DNA of 64,000 bases, from positions 124,001-188,000 of the forward strand of contig NZ_FOTW01000012.1 of NCBI RefSeq assembly GCF_900114705.1. The letters are read 5' to 3'. The stretch is from Rugamonas rubra (GTDB lineage Bacteria; Pseudomonadota; Gammaproteobacteria; Burkholderiales; Burkholderiaceae_D). Positions 41,771 to 51,200 of the stretch are shown one piece after another. Position numbers and translations under genes: made by a program. Position 1 is the stretch's first letter. Every line of letters starts with the position of its first letter. The notes under the pieces were generated by a model, which was not told the origin of the DNA, made no database searches, and saw only the letters and a program-made list of their open reading frames with translations.

Positions 41771-43057
41771 TCAGGCGCGCTTGCCGCCGGCGCGTATCAA
41801 TTTGACCACCTTGATCGATTGGTTCTGCACCTGCACCACCTCGATCACGCAGTTGCCGGCCTTGACGCTGATCGGCGACTCGGGGATTTCCTGCAGCAAT
41901 TCCAGCATCATGCCGTTCAGCGTCTTCGGGCCGTCCAGCGGGAAGCTCAGGCCCAGGCGCTTGTTGATGTCGCGCAGCGCCGTGGCGCCCTCGAGCAGGC
42001 ACTCGCCCTGTTCGTTCCAAGCGAAGCTGTCGGCCCGGGCGGCGCCCGGCATCGAGGTGGTGAACTCGCCGATCATCTCCTCGATGATGTCGTCCAAGGT
42101 CACCAGGCCCTGCACCTCGCCGTACTCGTCGACGATGATGCCGAGGCGTTCGCGGTTTTCCTGGAAATATTGCAATTGGGTAAACACGCCGGTGTCCTGC
42201 GGAATGAAGTAGGGCGTGCTGAGCAGGGCGCGGAAGTGCTCGGTGGTCAGCTCGTCCTCCCGGTTGAGCAGGGCCACCGCCTTGCGCACGTGCAGGATGC
42301 CGATGATCTGGTTGATCTCGCCCTCGTAGACGGGCAACTTGTTGTGGTAGCAGGTGGTCAGCTCGTGCTTGATCTCGTCGACCGGCAGCGACAGGTTGAG
42401 CGCCTCGATCTGCGAGCGCGGCGTCATGATGTCCTCGACCGAGATGGTTTCCAGGTCGAACAGGTTGAGCAGGATGCTCTTGTGCTTTTGCGGGATGAAG
42501 TTGCCGCCCTCGAGCACGATGGAGCGCAGCTCCTCCGGCGACAGGCGGGCGTCGTGCAGGTGGGCGCCCGCCTTGATGCGGAACAGCTTGAGCACCAGGC
42601 CGACGAACAGGTTGACGAACCAGATCAGCGGCTTGGCCAGCGCCATCAACGGTTTCAGCACCATGGCGGTGGGCAGGGCGATCTTTTCCGGGTAGCTGGC
42701 GCCGATCACCTTGGGCGAGATCTCGGCGAAAACGATCAGCAGGAAGGCCACCACGCCGGTCGAGATGGTGATGACGTTGTCGTCATTGCCGAAGGTTTCG
42801 ATGGCGATGGCCGTCACCAGGGCGGTGGCCATGGCGTTGAACAAGGTGTTGGCGATCAGAATCAGCGACAGCAGCTTGTCGGTGCGGTCGAGCAGCCACA
42901 AGGTGGTGATGGCGCGGCGGCTGCCGCGTTTGGCCATGTGGCGCAGGCGATAGCGGTTGGCCGCCATCAGCGCGGTTTCGCCCATGGCAAAGAACGCCGA
43001 GCAGAGGATCAGGAGGGCGAGCGCAAGAAATTGCACCCATAACGGTACGGTATCCAA
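41771..43057 (-). CDS. HlyC/CorC family membrane protein (DUF21-CBS)
   Basis: The 428-aa protein has an N-terminal DUF21/CNNM transmembrane domain (helices at about 8-30, 60-85, 95-120 and 135-160). A pair of CBS domains follows (starting around SVEDIMTPRSQIEALNL and ending around GLVTLDDIIEEMIGE), then a C-terminal CorC_HlyC domain. Relatives are implicated in magnesium or cobalt export and in resistance to membrane stress. It occurs near pilB in many betaproteobacteria. The 192 bp upstream, towards uraH, holds no gene. Confidence 0.93.
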   Translation of the reverse strand: MDTVPLWVQFLALALLILCSAFFAMGETALMAANRYRLRHMAKRGSRRAITTLWLLDRTDKLLSLILIANTLFNAMATALVTAIAIETFGNDDNVITISTGVVAFLLIVFAEISPKVIGASYPEKIALPTAMVLKPLMALAKPLIWFVNLFVGLVLKLFRIKAGAHLHDARLSPEELRSIVLEGGNFIPQKHKSILLNLFDLETISVEDIMTPRSQIEALNLSLPVDEIKHELTTCYHNKLPVYEGEINQIIGILHVRKAVALLNREDELTTEHFRALLSTPYFIPQDTGVFTQLQYFQENRERLGIIVDEYGEVQGLVTLDDIIEEMIGEFTTSMPGAARADSFAWNEQGECLLEGATALRDINKRLGLSFPLDGPKTLNGMMLELLQEIPESPISVKAGNCVIEVVQVQNQSIKVVKLIRAGGKRA

Positions 43058-43249
43058 GGCTCACCGTAAAGAAACTTGCGTGGGAAACTGGTCGGCCAGA
43101 AGTCGGCGCCGGCCCAGACGGCATGGCCGAATAGGTGGCCACAGAGGCTTGAATTCTAAGGCAAGGGCCGCTTCCATGCAAGTTTGCCTATATTGGGCGG
43201 CCCATGAGCGGGCCGCGCCGGGCGCTTGGCGACGCCGTCGGCGGCCGCC

Positions 43250-43600
43250 TTAGCTGCCCCGGTAGGTCGAGTAGGCCCAGGGCGACACCACCAGCGGCAC
43301 GTGGTAGTTCTGCATCGCGTCGGCGATGCCGAAGGCCAGCGTGACCTGGTCGACGAAGCGCGGCGAGGGCAGCTCCACGCCCCGCGCGGCGAAGTAGTCG
43401 CCGGCCTTGAAGACCAGCTCGTACTTGCCGACCTTCATCGTATCGCCCTCCAATAAAGGGGCGCAGCGGCCGTCGGCGTTGGTGACGTCCGATTTCAACA
43501 ACACCTTGCCGGCCTCGTCGACCGCGTACAGGGCCACGCTGACGCCGGCGCCAGGTTTGCCCACGGTGATATCGAGCACGTGTGTACTAAGCTTTCCCAT
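43250..43600 (-). CDS. uraH: 5-hydroxyisourate hydrolase (transthyretin-like)
   Basis: UraH hydrolyses 5-hydroxyisourate, the product of urate oxidation, to OHCU. The 116-aa product has N-terminal LSTHVLDITVGKPG with catalytic His7, the middle motif TNADGRC, and the C-terminal signature YRGS. It has no signal peptide and is cytoplasmic. It is divergent from puuE across 123 bp. uraD and urate oxidase are not in the window. Confidence 0.96.
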   Translation of the reverse strand: MGKLSTHVLDITVGKPGAGVSVALYAVDEAGKVLLKSDVTNADGRCAPLLEGDTMKVGKYELVFKAGDYFAARGVELPSPRFVDQVTLAFGIADAMQNYHVPLVVSPWAYSTYRGS

Positions 43601-43609
43601 GATCCGTCC

Positions 43610-43649
43610 TATATGTTTGAGTGAAACTGCTTATTCAGCAAATCATATA
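43610..43649. promoter_or_regulatory. Inverted repeat in the uraH-puuE intergenic region
   Basis: TATATGTTTG (43610-43619) and CAAATCATATA (43639-43649) form a near-perfect inverted repeat with one extra base, directly upstream of uraH. It is a candidate operator shared by the divergent uraH and puuE genes. Confidence 0.35.
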
Positions 43650-43723
43650 CCGATGCTAGTGAGGCAATATATGATGGGACGTATATTCTCCATTGCCATT
43701 GTCCCCATTCCTTTTCGACCCAG

Positions 43724-44677
43724 ATGACTACCTACGACAACTATCCGCGCGACATGATCGGCTACGGCGCCAAGCCTCCCCACGCCCAATGGCCCGATCG
43801 TGCGCGCATCGCCCTGCAATTTGTTCTCAACTACGAGGAGGGTGGCGAGAACAATGTGCTGCACGGCGACGCGGCGTCGGAAACCTTCCTTTCGGAGATG
43901 ATCGGCGCGGCCGCCTTCCCGGCCCGCCACCTGAGCATGGAATCGATCTACGAATATGGTTCGCGCGCCGGCCTGTGGCGGTTGCTGCGCATGTTCGAGG
44001 AGCGCAAGCTGCCCTTGACGGTGTTCGGCGTGGCCATGGCGCTCAAGCGCAACCCCGAGGCGGTGGCCGCCTTCCAGCAACTGGGCCACGAGATCGCCTG
44101 CCACGGACTGCGCTGGATCAGCTACCAGAACATGGACGAGGCGGACGAGCGCGCCCACATGCACGAGGCCGTCGCCATCATCAAGGAATTGACCGGCAGC
44201 ACGCCGCAGGGCTGGTACACGGGCCGTGATTCGCCCAACACGCGCAAGCTGGTGGTCGAGCACGGCGGCTTCCGCTACGACGCTGACCACTATGGCGACG
44301 ACCTGCCGTTCTGGCAACAGATCGCCTACACCGACCCCGCCGGCCGGGCCGCCGTGGCGCCGCAGCTGATCGTGCCCTACACGCTGGACACCAACGACAT
44401 GCGCTTTGCCGCCATGCAGGGCTTCAACTCCGGCACCCAGTTCTTCGACTATTTGAAGGACGCCTTCGACGTGCTCTACGCCGAGGGCGACCCGAACGGC
44501 CTGAACCAGCCGAAGATGCTGTCGATCGGCATGCATTGCCGCCTGCTGGGCCGCCCGGCGCGGGCCGCCGCGCTGGCGCGCTTCCTCGACTATGTGCAGG
44601 GTCACGACCAGGTCTGGATCACCCGCCGCATCGACATCGCCGAGCATTGGCACGCCACCCATCCTTTTACGGGATAG
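43724..44677 (+). CDS. puuE: PuuE-type allantoinase
   Basis: PuuE is a polysaccharide-deacetylase-fold (NodB-like) allantoinase that hydrolyses allantoin to allantoate without metal. The 317-aa product starts with the typical YPRDMIGYG and QFVLNYEEGGE, has GHEIACHGLRWISY and GWYTGRDSPNTRKL, and ends with EHWHATHPF. The length matches the family. It is followed after 9 nt by guaD, forming a purine-catabolic operon. Confidence 0.96.
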   Translation: MTTYDNYPRDMIGYGAKPPHAQWPDRARIALQFVLNYEEGGENNVLHGDAASETFLSEMIGAAAFPARHLSMESIYEYGSRAGLWRLLRMFEERKLPLTVFGVAMALKRNPEAVAAFQQLGHEIACHGLRWISYQNMDEADERAHMHEAVAIIKELTGSTPQGWYTGRDSPNTRKLVVEHGGFRYDADHYGDDLPFWQQIAYTDPAGRAAVAPQLIVPYTLDTNDMRFAAMQGFNSGTQFFDYLKDAFDVLYAEGDPNGLNQPKMLSIGMHCRLLGRPARAAALARFLDYVQGHDQVWITRRIDIAEHWHATHPFTG

Positions 44678-44686
44678 ACGCACACC

Positions 44687-45997
44687 ATGTCCAGCACCCA
44701 ACCGCAAGCCTACCGCGCCAGCTTGCTGCATTTCCACGCCGATCCGGCCTTCCACGCCGACGCCCACGCCTGGCACGAGGACGGCCTGCTGGTCGTCGCC
44801 GACGGCAAGGTGCGGGCGGCTGGCGACTACGCCAGCCTGCACGTCACGCTGCCGCCCGGCTGCACGGTGCACGACTACAGCGGCAAGCTGATCATGCCCG
44901 GCTTCATCGACACCCACGTCCACTACCCGCAGACCGAAATGATCGCCTCGCCGGCGCCCGGCCTGCTGCCCTGGCTGGAAACCTACACCTTCCCCACCGA
45001 GCGCCGCTTCGACGACCCGGCCCACGCCGCCGACGTGGCCGAGTTCTTCCTCGACGAGCTGCTGCGCTGCGGCACCACCACGGCGATGGTGTATTGCAGC
45101 GTGCACGCCGCCTCGGTCGACGCCTTTTTCGCCGCCAGCGAAAAGCGCGACCTGCGCATGGTGGCAGGAAAAGTCCTCATGGACCGCAACTGCCCCGAGT
45201 TCCTGCGCGACACCGCCGAGTCCGGCGTGAGCGACAGCGAGGCGCTGATCCAGCGCTGGCACCGGCGCGGCCGCGCCTTGTACGCCATCACGCCGCGCTT
45301 CGCGCCCACCTCCAGCGACGCACAGCTGCGCCTGGCCGGCGAACTGGCGCGCGCCTACCCGGACACCTTCGTGCAGACCCACGTGTCGGAGAACCGGGAC
45401 GAGTGCGCCTGGGTCCAGCGCCTGTTCCCGCAGGCGCGCAGCTACCTCGACGTCTACGACCAGGTCGGCCTGCTGCGCCCGCGCGCCATGTACGGCCACT
45501 GCATCTGGCTCGACGACGGCGACCGCGCCCGCATGGCCGACAGCGGCGCGGCGGCGGCCGTCTGCCCGACCTCCAATCTGTTTTTGGGCAGCGGACTGTT
45601 CGATTTCGACCGCGCCGACCGGGCCGGCATGCTGCTGTCGCTGGCCACCGACGTCGGCGGTGGTACTTCTTTTTCTATGTTGCAAACAATGAATGAAGCC
45701 TATAAAGTAGCGCGACTGAGCGGCAGTTACTTGCCCGCCCTGCGCATGTTTTATCTGGCGACCCTGGGCGCGGCCCGCAGCATGCAACTCGAAGGCACGA
45801 TCGGCAACTTCGCCGCCGGCGCCGAGGCCGACTTCATCGTCCTCGACGCCCAAGCCACGCCGCTGCTGCAACGGCGCAGCGCCCATTGCGACAGCCTGGA
45901 AGAGTTGTTGTTCGCGCTGGCGCTGCTGGGCGACGACCGCGCCGTGGCGGCCACCTATGCCGCCGGCCGCCGCGTGCACGCGCGCGAGGCCGCCTGA
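44687..45997 (+). CDS. guaD: Guanine deaminase
   Basis: GuaD converts guanine to xanthine in the cytoplasm. The 436-aa amidohydrolase has zinc motif DTHVHYPQ with His77 and His79, further ligands in THVSENRDE and YGHCIWLDD, and the late Asp in LATDVGGGTSFSML. It follows puuE after 9 nt. The next gene, an exported adenosine deaminase-family protein, starts 31 nt downstream. Confidence 0.96.
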   Translation: MSSTQPQAYRASLLHFHADPAFHADAHAWHEDGLLVVADGKVRAAGDYASLHVTLPPGCTVHDYSGKLIMPGFIDTHVHYPQTEMIASPAPGLLPWLETYTFPTERRFDDPAHAADVAEFFLDELLRCGTTTAMVYCSVHAASVDAFFAASEKRDLRMVAGKVLMDRNCPEFLRDTAESGVSDSEALIQRWHRRGRALYAITPRFAPTSSDAQLRLAGELARAYPDTFVQTHVSENRDECAWVQRLFPQARSYLDVYDQVGLLRPRAMYGHCIWLDDGDRARMADSGAAAAVCPTSNLFLGSGLFDFDRADRAGMLLSLATDVGGGTSFSMLQTMNEAYKVARLSGSYLPALRMFYLATLGAARSMQLEGTIGNFAAGAEADFIVLDAQATPLLQRRSAHCDSLEELLFALALLGDDRAVAATYAAGRRVHAREAA

Positions 45998-46028
45998 AAC
46001 CCATCCACCTCCACCTTGAGAAGAGCCC

Positions 46029-47468
46029 ATGCAAAAGAAAATCGCCAGCCTGATGGTCACCGCCGCGCTGTCCGCCATGGTCGTCCTGCCGCTCAGCGCG
46101 CAGGCGGCCAGCAACGCGGAACTGACCCGCCGCCACTTCGCCGCGCTGCTCGCCGCGCCCCAGCCCAAGCTGGCCGAGCTGACCATGTTCTTCACCCTGA
46201 TGCCCAAGGGCGGCGACCTGCACCACCATTATTCCGGCGCCATCTACGCCGAGCAGTATCTGGAGTGGATCGACAAGCAGAACTACTGCGTCAACCAGGC
46301 CAGCTACCAGATCGAAACCCACACCCCGGCCGGCGACTGCGTCAGCGGCTCGGCCGTGATGAACAACAACACCCTGCTGGCCCAGTTGCTGCAGCGCTGG
46401 TCGGACAAGGACTTCTACAACCACAGCACGCAGCAGTCGCCGCCGGACCGCCAGTTCTTCGACACCTTCGGCTACTTCGGCCCGATCTCCTCGTTCAACA
46501 CGGCCGACGGCCTGCAGCGCCTGAAGCAGCGCGCCATCCAGGAAAACCTCAGCTATATCGAGACCATGTTCCACTCGGCGCCGATGGTGAAGAACCCGCA
46601 GTTCGACCAGCACGCCATCGCCGGCGGCGTCAACGACGCCATGCTGGCCGCCTTCAGCGCCGAGCTGGAACAGGACAAGTCCTTCAACGACGGCATCACC
46701 AGCTACCTGGACGACGTCAACACCGGCGGCGCCGGCATCGACGACGCCCAGTTCACGCTGCGCTACCAGTCCTTCGTGGTGCGCCTGTTGTCGCCGTCGC
46801 AAGTGTTCTCGGCCATGCTGTCGAGCTTCAAGCTGGCCAGCCAGAGCCCGAAGATCGTCGGCGTCAACATCGTCGGCCAGGAGAGCGTCAACGTCTCGAT
46901 GCGCGACTACCTGTTGCACATGCAGATGTTCAAGTTCCTCAAGGCAAAGTATCCGAAGGTTAACCTTGCGCTGCACGCCGGCGAGCTGGCGCTGGGCGTG
47001 GTGCCGCCCGAGGGCCTGACCTCGCACATCAAGGACGCCATCGACGTCGCCGGCGCCCAGCGCATCGGCCACGGCATCGACATCGCCCACGAGAGCAATC
47101 CGCTGGCCATCATGAAAAAAATGCGTGACCAGAAGATCGCCGTCGAGATCAACCTGAGCAGCAACGACTTCATCCTCGGCGTCAAGGGCGAGGCCCACCC
47201 GATCACCATGTACCGCAAGTACGGCGTGCCCTTTGTCATCTCGACCGACGACGCCGGCGTGTCGCGTAACAATCTGTCCGGCGAGTACGTGCTGTTCGCC
47301 AGCCGCTACAAGACCGATTATGCCGAGGTCAAGAAACTGTCATATGACAGCCTGCGCTATTCCTTCCTGGCCGGCGACGACAAACAGCGCCTGTTGAAGG
47401 CGCTTGACGGCAAGTTCGCGAAATTTGAGGCCGAGATCGCCGCGGCCGGGCAGAAATCGAAGAAGTAA
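46029..47468 (+). CDS. Exported adenosine deaminase-family protein
   Basis: The 479-aa protein has a Sec signal peptide (residues 1 to about 26, ending AQA), so it acts in the periplasm or outside the cell. Metal motif KGGDLHHHYSGA contains His65 and His67. NLALHAGE, RIGHGIDIAHE and STDDAGVSRNNL supply the other expected ligands and the catalytic Glu, His and Asp residues of the deaminase family. It is longer than cytosolic Add (about 340 aa), with an N-terminal extension, like secreted ADA/ADGF-type enzymes. It lies 31 nt after guaD, suggesting purine salvage from external nucleosides. Confidence 0.88.
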   Translation: MQKKIASLMVTAALSAMVVLPLSAQAASNAELTRRHFAALLAAPQPKLAELTMFFTLMPKGGDLHHHYSGAIYAEQYLEWIDKQNYCVNQASYQIETHTPAGDCVSGSAVMNNNTLLAQLLQRWSDKDFYNHSTQQSPPDRQFFDTFGYFGPISSFNTADGLQRLKQRAIQENLSYIETMFHSAPMVKNPQFDQHAIAGGVNDAMLAAFSAELEQDKSFNDGITSYLDDVNTGGAGIDDAQFTLRYQSFVVRLLSPSQVFSAMLSSFKLASQSPKIVGVNIVGQESVNVSMRDYLLHMQMFKFLKAKYPKVNLALHAGELALGVVPPEGLTSHIKDAIDVAGAQRIGHGIDIAHESNPLAIMKKMRDQKIAVEINLSSNDFILGVKGEAHPITMYRKYGVPFVISTDDAGVSRNNLSGEYVLFASRYKTDYAEVKKLSYDSLRYSFLAGDDKQRLLKALDGKFAKFEAEIAAAGQKSKK

Positions 47469-47493
47469 TCTGGTCGAGGTTCAGTACGGAAAA

Positions 47494-47517
47494 CCCGCCG
47501 GCGCCAGCGCCGGCGGG
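47494..47517 (+). terminator. GC-rich hairpin after the adenosine deaminase gene (weak terminator)
   Basis: The 11-bp arms CCCGCCGGCGC / GCGCCGGCGGG start 26 nt after the stop. There is no T tract, so it may instead be a stabilising 3' hairpin. Confidence 0.4.
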
Positions 47518-47530
47518 CGAAATAGCAACA

Positions 47531-47720
47531 CTAGATGACAGGCAAGCCGCCTTTTCATCCGTGCGCACGAGGAACGGCCGTTCCTTGTCATAAAATTCAT
47601 CTTCATCCACCGCCTTGCCGCCGGCGCCACCCTGTGGCCCACAAGCGACACAAAACTGGTGGACTGCCTCTAGCTTTGAATATTTTCCACATGAAACAAA
47701 TTCAAGTACGCAAGGCTCAT
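47531..47720 (-). pseudogene. Possible decayed small zinc-ribbon-like gene
   Basis: On the minus strand one frame reads a protein-like stretch FVSCGKYSKLEAVHQFCVAC followed by GPQGG, KAVDEDEFYDKERPFLVRTDE and a second frame end. A plausible ATG (47720, after a TATAAA-like box) and a plausible TAG (47533-47531) are in the two other frames, so an intact product would need two frameshifts. The two Cys-containing motifs resemble a zinc ribbon. This may be chance coding-like sequence. Confidence 0.22.
47570..47585. repeat. 16-bp perfect palindrome AGGAACGGCCGTTCCT
   Basis: A perfect dyad lies in the region between the deaminase and receptor genes. It could be an operator half-site pair, or part of the decayed coding stretch on the minus strand. 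Confidence 0.35.
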
Positions 47721-47778
47721 TTATAATCCCGCCCTTGCGCGCCCCGGCGACCTCCAAAAGAGGGCGCCAGCCGGGCAC

Positions 47779-47801
47779 ATTTATATGTTTTTCATATAAA
47801 T
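47779..47801. promoter_or_regulatory. AT-rich inverted repeat ATTTATATG / CATATAAAT
   Basis: Perfect 9-bp arms with a TTTTT loop lie in the most AT-rich part of the long intergenic region. It is a candidate regulator or nucleoid-protein binding site. Confidence 0.35.
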
Positions 47802-48292
47802 TCGTAAATTAAATCGTATTTGTCATGGGGTTTGCACTTAATGCATAGTGGGATGAAATGATCCAAAAAGGCAAGATTATTGCTTTTCCCACTGCAGGGC
47901 AGATCGATGGACGGCAGCGCCGGCATGGCCGGTTTGCTTGTCACAAAATTGTCATAAAGACGTCATAGCCCTGAAATATTGCACCGTTACACTTATGCGT
48001 TGCCCCAGAGGGAGCGACGCGTTTGATGGTGTATGTGCAAGAAATACGCATGAAGCGCGACGTTCGCCGCAATACGGGGGCGGTGCAAGGGGGCCGGTCG
48101 ACACCAGATAGGGGCGCCGGCGCCGAATGGAAGAGGGTGTTACAGAATTTTTTGTCTTGGCACGAAGACAGACCGGCGCAGACCAGCGCAGGCCAGCGAT
48201 GGGCCGGCCGACCAGTTGCAGCACAGTAAAGAGGGAACACCTGCCACCAGCATGGGTTCCAAACAACTATTAGTCTTTTTTGGGGTTATACA

Positions 48293-51200
48293 ATGATCAA
48301 TCACAAACGGCTTCGGCTAACGCAAATCGCGCTTAGCTTGTCTATCGCGCTTGCGGCAGCACCGGCCTTCGCCCAGAACACCACCTCGGCCATCGGCGGG
48401 CGCATCTTCGCCACCGACGGCAAACCAGCCGGTGGTGCCACGGTCACCGTCGTGCACACCGAATCGGGTTCGGTCAGCAACGTGGTCACCGACGCCGAAG
48501 GCCGTTACGTCGCCCGTGGCCTGCGCGCAGGCGGCCCGTACACGATCACCATCACCAAGAACGGCGTCAGCGAGAAGCGCGAGAACGTCTTCGTCCAGCT
48601 GGCCGAGACCGCCAACGTCGACGCCACCCTGGGCGCCCCGGCGATCCAGACCGTGACCATCGCCGGCATCGCCGGCGGCCGTTCGGACAAATTCTCCAAG
48701 ACCACGATGGGCGCCGGCACCAGCATCAGCGCGACCGAACTGGCGATCCAGGGTTCGATCAACCGCAACCTGCAGGACTACGCCCGCACCGATCCGCGCG
48801 TCTCGCAGACCGACAAGGAGCGCGGCGAGATGTCCGTCGCCGGCCAGAACTCGCGCTACAACTCGCTGACCATCGACGGCGTGGCCGTCAACGACACCTT
48901 CGGCCTGGAGTCGAACGGCAGCCCGACCGCCAAGCAGCCGATCTCGATCGACGCCATCCAGTCGGTGCAGGTCAACGTCGCCAACTACGACGTCACGCAA
49001 AAAGGCTACACCGGCGGCAACATCAACGCCGTCACCAAGTCCGGCACCAACACCGTCAAGGGCAGCGTCTACTACGTCTTCCGCAACGACAGCATGGCCG
49101 GCGACCGCTATAACCTGAGCTCCGACAGCTACGCCGCGCCGGCCCCGTTCAAGGAAACCACCAAGGGCGCCACCGTCGGCTTCCCGCTGATCAAGGACAA
49201 GCTGTTCCTGTTCGCCGGCTACGAGAAGCTCGAGTCGACCCGCAGCGCGCCGTCGTTCGGCCCGATCGGCAGCTCGATGACCAACGTCGGCATCACCAAC
49301 TCGGCCATCGCGTCCGCCCAGGACATCGCCAAGAACAAGTTCGGCTTCGACGCCGGCACCTCGGTGCCCGAGGGCAGCCAGCTGACCGTCGACGACACCC
49401 TGCTGAAACTGGACTGGAACATCAACGACGCGCACCGCGCCATGTTCCGCTACTCCAAGACCAAGCAGTCCGAGCCGGCGTTCTCCGGCCTGAACGCCAA
49501 CACCATCTCGCTCAACTCGGAATGGTTCAACCAGGGCAAGACCATCGAAACCCTGGTCGGCCAGTGGACCGCCGACTGGACGCCGAACTTCTCGACCGAG
49601 TTCAAGGTCTCCTCGCGCGACTACGACAGCCTGCCCAACCTGAACGCCAAGCTGCCGTTGATCAACCTGCAGTTCACCGGTCCGACCCCGGCCGGCACGC
49701 CGGCCTCGGTGCCGGTCACCTCGCGCACCCTGCAGTTCGGCACCGACAACAGCCGCCACCGCAACGTCCTCGGCACCAAGACCAAGGACGCCTACCTGGG
49801 CGCCAACTGGTCGCTGGGCGAGCACGAAGTCAAGTTCGGCGGCGACTACCAGAAGAACGACGTGTACAACGCCTTCCTGCAGAACATCTGGGGCAACTAC
49901 ACCTTCTCCTGCGTGGCCCAGCCTTACAACTCGCTGCCGGCCAACTTCGACTGCGGCAAGAACACCCCGGCCACCGCCGCCCAGATCGAGCAAGCCGTGC
50001 TGGAAAACTTCAGCCGCGGCCGTCCATCGTCGTACTCGCTGCAAGTGCCTAACGCCGGCCGCACCCTGGACGACGCGGTCGCCAACTTCAGCATGAAAAA
50101 CTACGGCGCCTTCGTGCAGGACACCTGGACCGTCAGCCCGCGCCTGACGCTGAGCTACGGCGTGCGTCTGGACGCGGCCCGCATCAGCGACCGTCCGCTG
50201 CGCAACGACGCCGCCGCGGCACCGGTGATCGCGGCGACGGCGGCGACCGGCGGTCGCCAGACCGGCGGCTTCGACATCGACAACACCAACACCTTCGACG
50301 GCGAAAACCTGGTGCAGCCGCGCTTCGGCTTCAACTACACCTTCGACAGCGCGCGCCAGATGCAAGTGCGTGGCGGCGCCGGCCTGTTCCAGGGCGCGGC
50401 GGCGACGGTATGGCTGTCCAACCCGTTCTCCAACACCGGCGTGGCCACCAAGACCCTGTCTTGCGGTTCCTCGACGGCGCCTTGCAACGGCGACAACAGC
50501 TTCTCGTCCGACATCAACAACCAGCCGACCAACGTCAAGGGTTCCTCGGCCATCGCCAACGTCGACGCCCTGGCCCCAGGCCTGCGCCAGCCGTCGGTGT
50601 GGAAATCGAACATCGCCTTCGACACCGAGCTGCCATGGTACGGCATCGTCTTCAGCGCCGAGTACCTGTACACCAAGAACAAGGACGGCATCTTCTACCG
50701 CAACCTGAACCTGGGCGCGCCGACCAAGACCGGCACCGACGGCCGTGCGCTGTACTACTCCGCCGCCGGCTTCAAGACCGATTGCTGGAACCAGTCGACC
50801 GGCGCCTCGATCAACACCGGCGCCTGCTCGAGCTTCGTGACCAAGGCGGGCAGCAACAACAAGTTCGGCAACGTGCTGCTGGCCGACAAGACCAGCAAGG
50901 GCGGCAGCAACCTGGCCACCCTGTCGCTGAGCCGTCCGATGACCTCCGGCCTCGGCTGGTCGGTCTCCTACACCTACACGGACGCCAAGGAAGTGTCGCC
51001 GCTGACCTCGTCGACCTCGGGTTCGAACTACAGCGCGCGCTCGATCTTCAACCCGAACGACGAAGCCAACGCCAATTCGAGCTACCTGGTCAAGGACCGC
51101 ATCAACGCCCTGGTCAACTTCCAGAAGCGCTTCTTCGGTTCCTATAAAACCACCTTCGGCATGTTCTATGAAGGCCGCACCGGCAAGCCATACAGCTGGA

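Larger units (their letters stand above)
47469..48292. other. Long AT-rich intergenic region before the TonB-dependent receptor
   Basis: These 824 bp hold no convincing intact gene. They contain a GC hairpin after the deaminase gene, a possible decayed Cys-rich gene on the minus strand (47531-47720), a 16-bp palindrome at 47570-47585, an ATTTATATG / CATATAAAT inverted repeat at 47779-47801, and about 480 bp before the receptor gene that probably includes its promoter and a long leader. Several short frames (for example near 48023) lack SD sequences and motifs. Confidence 0.6.

Noticed and set aside
43197-43216. GCGGCCC / GGGCCGC dyad downstream of uraH
   Set aside because: The stem is short and GC-only with no T tract, and such dyads are common by chance at this base composition.
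48023-48229. 68-codon frame before the TonB-dependent receptor
   Set aside because: No SD or recognisable motif; probably part of the receptor's promoter and leader region.
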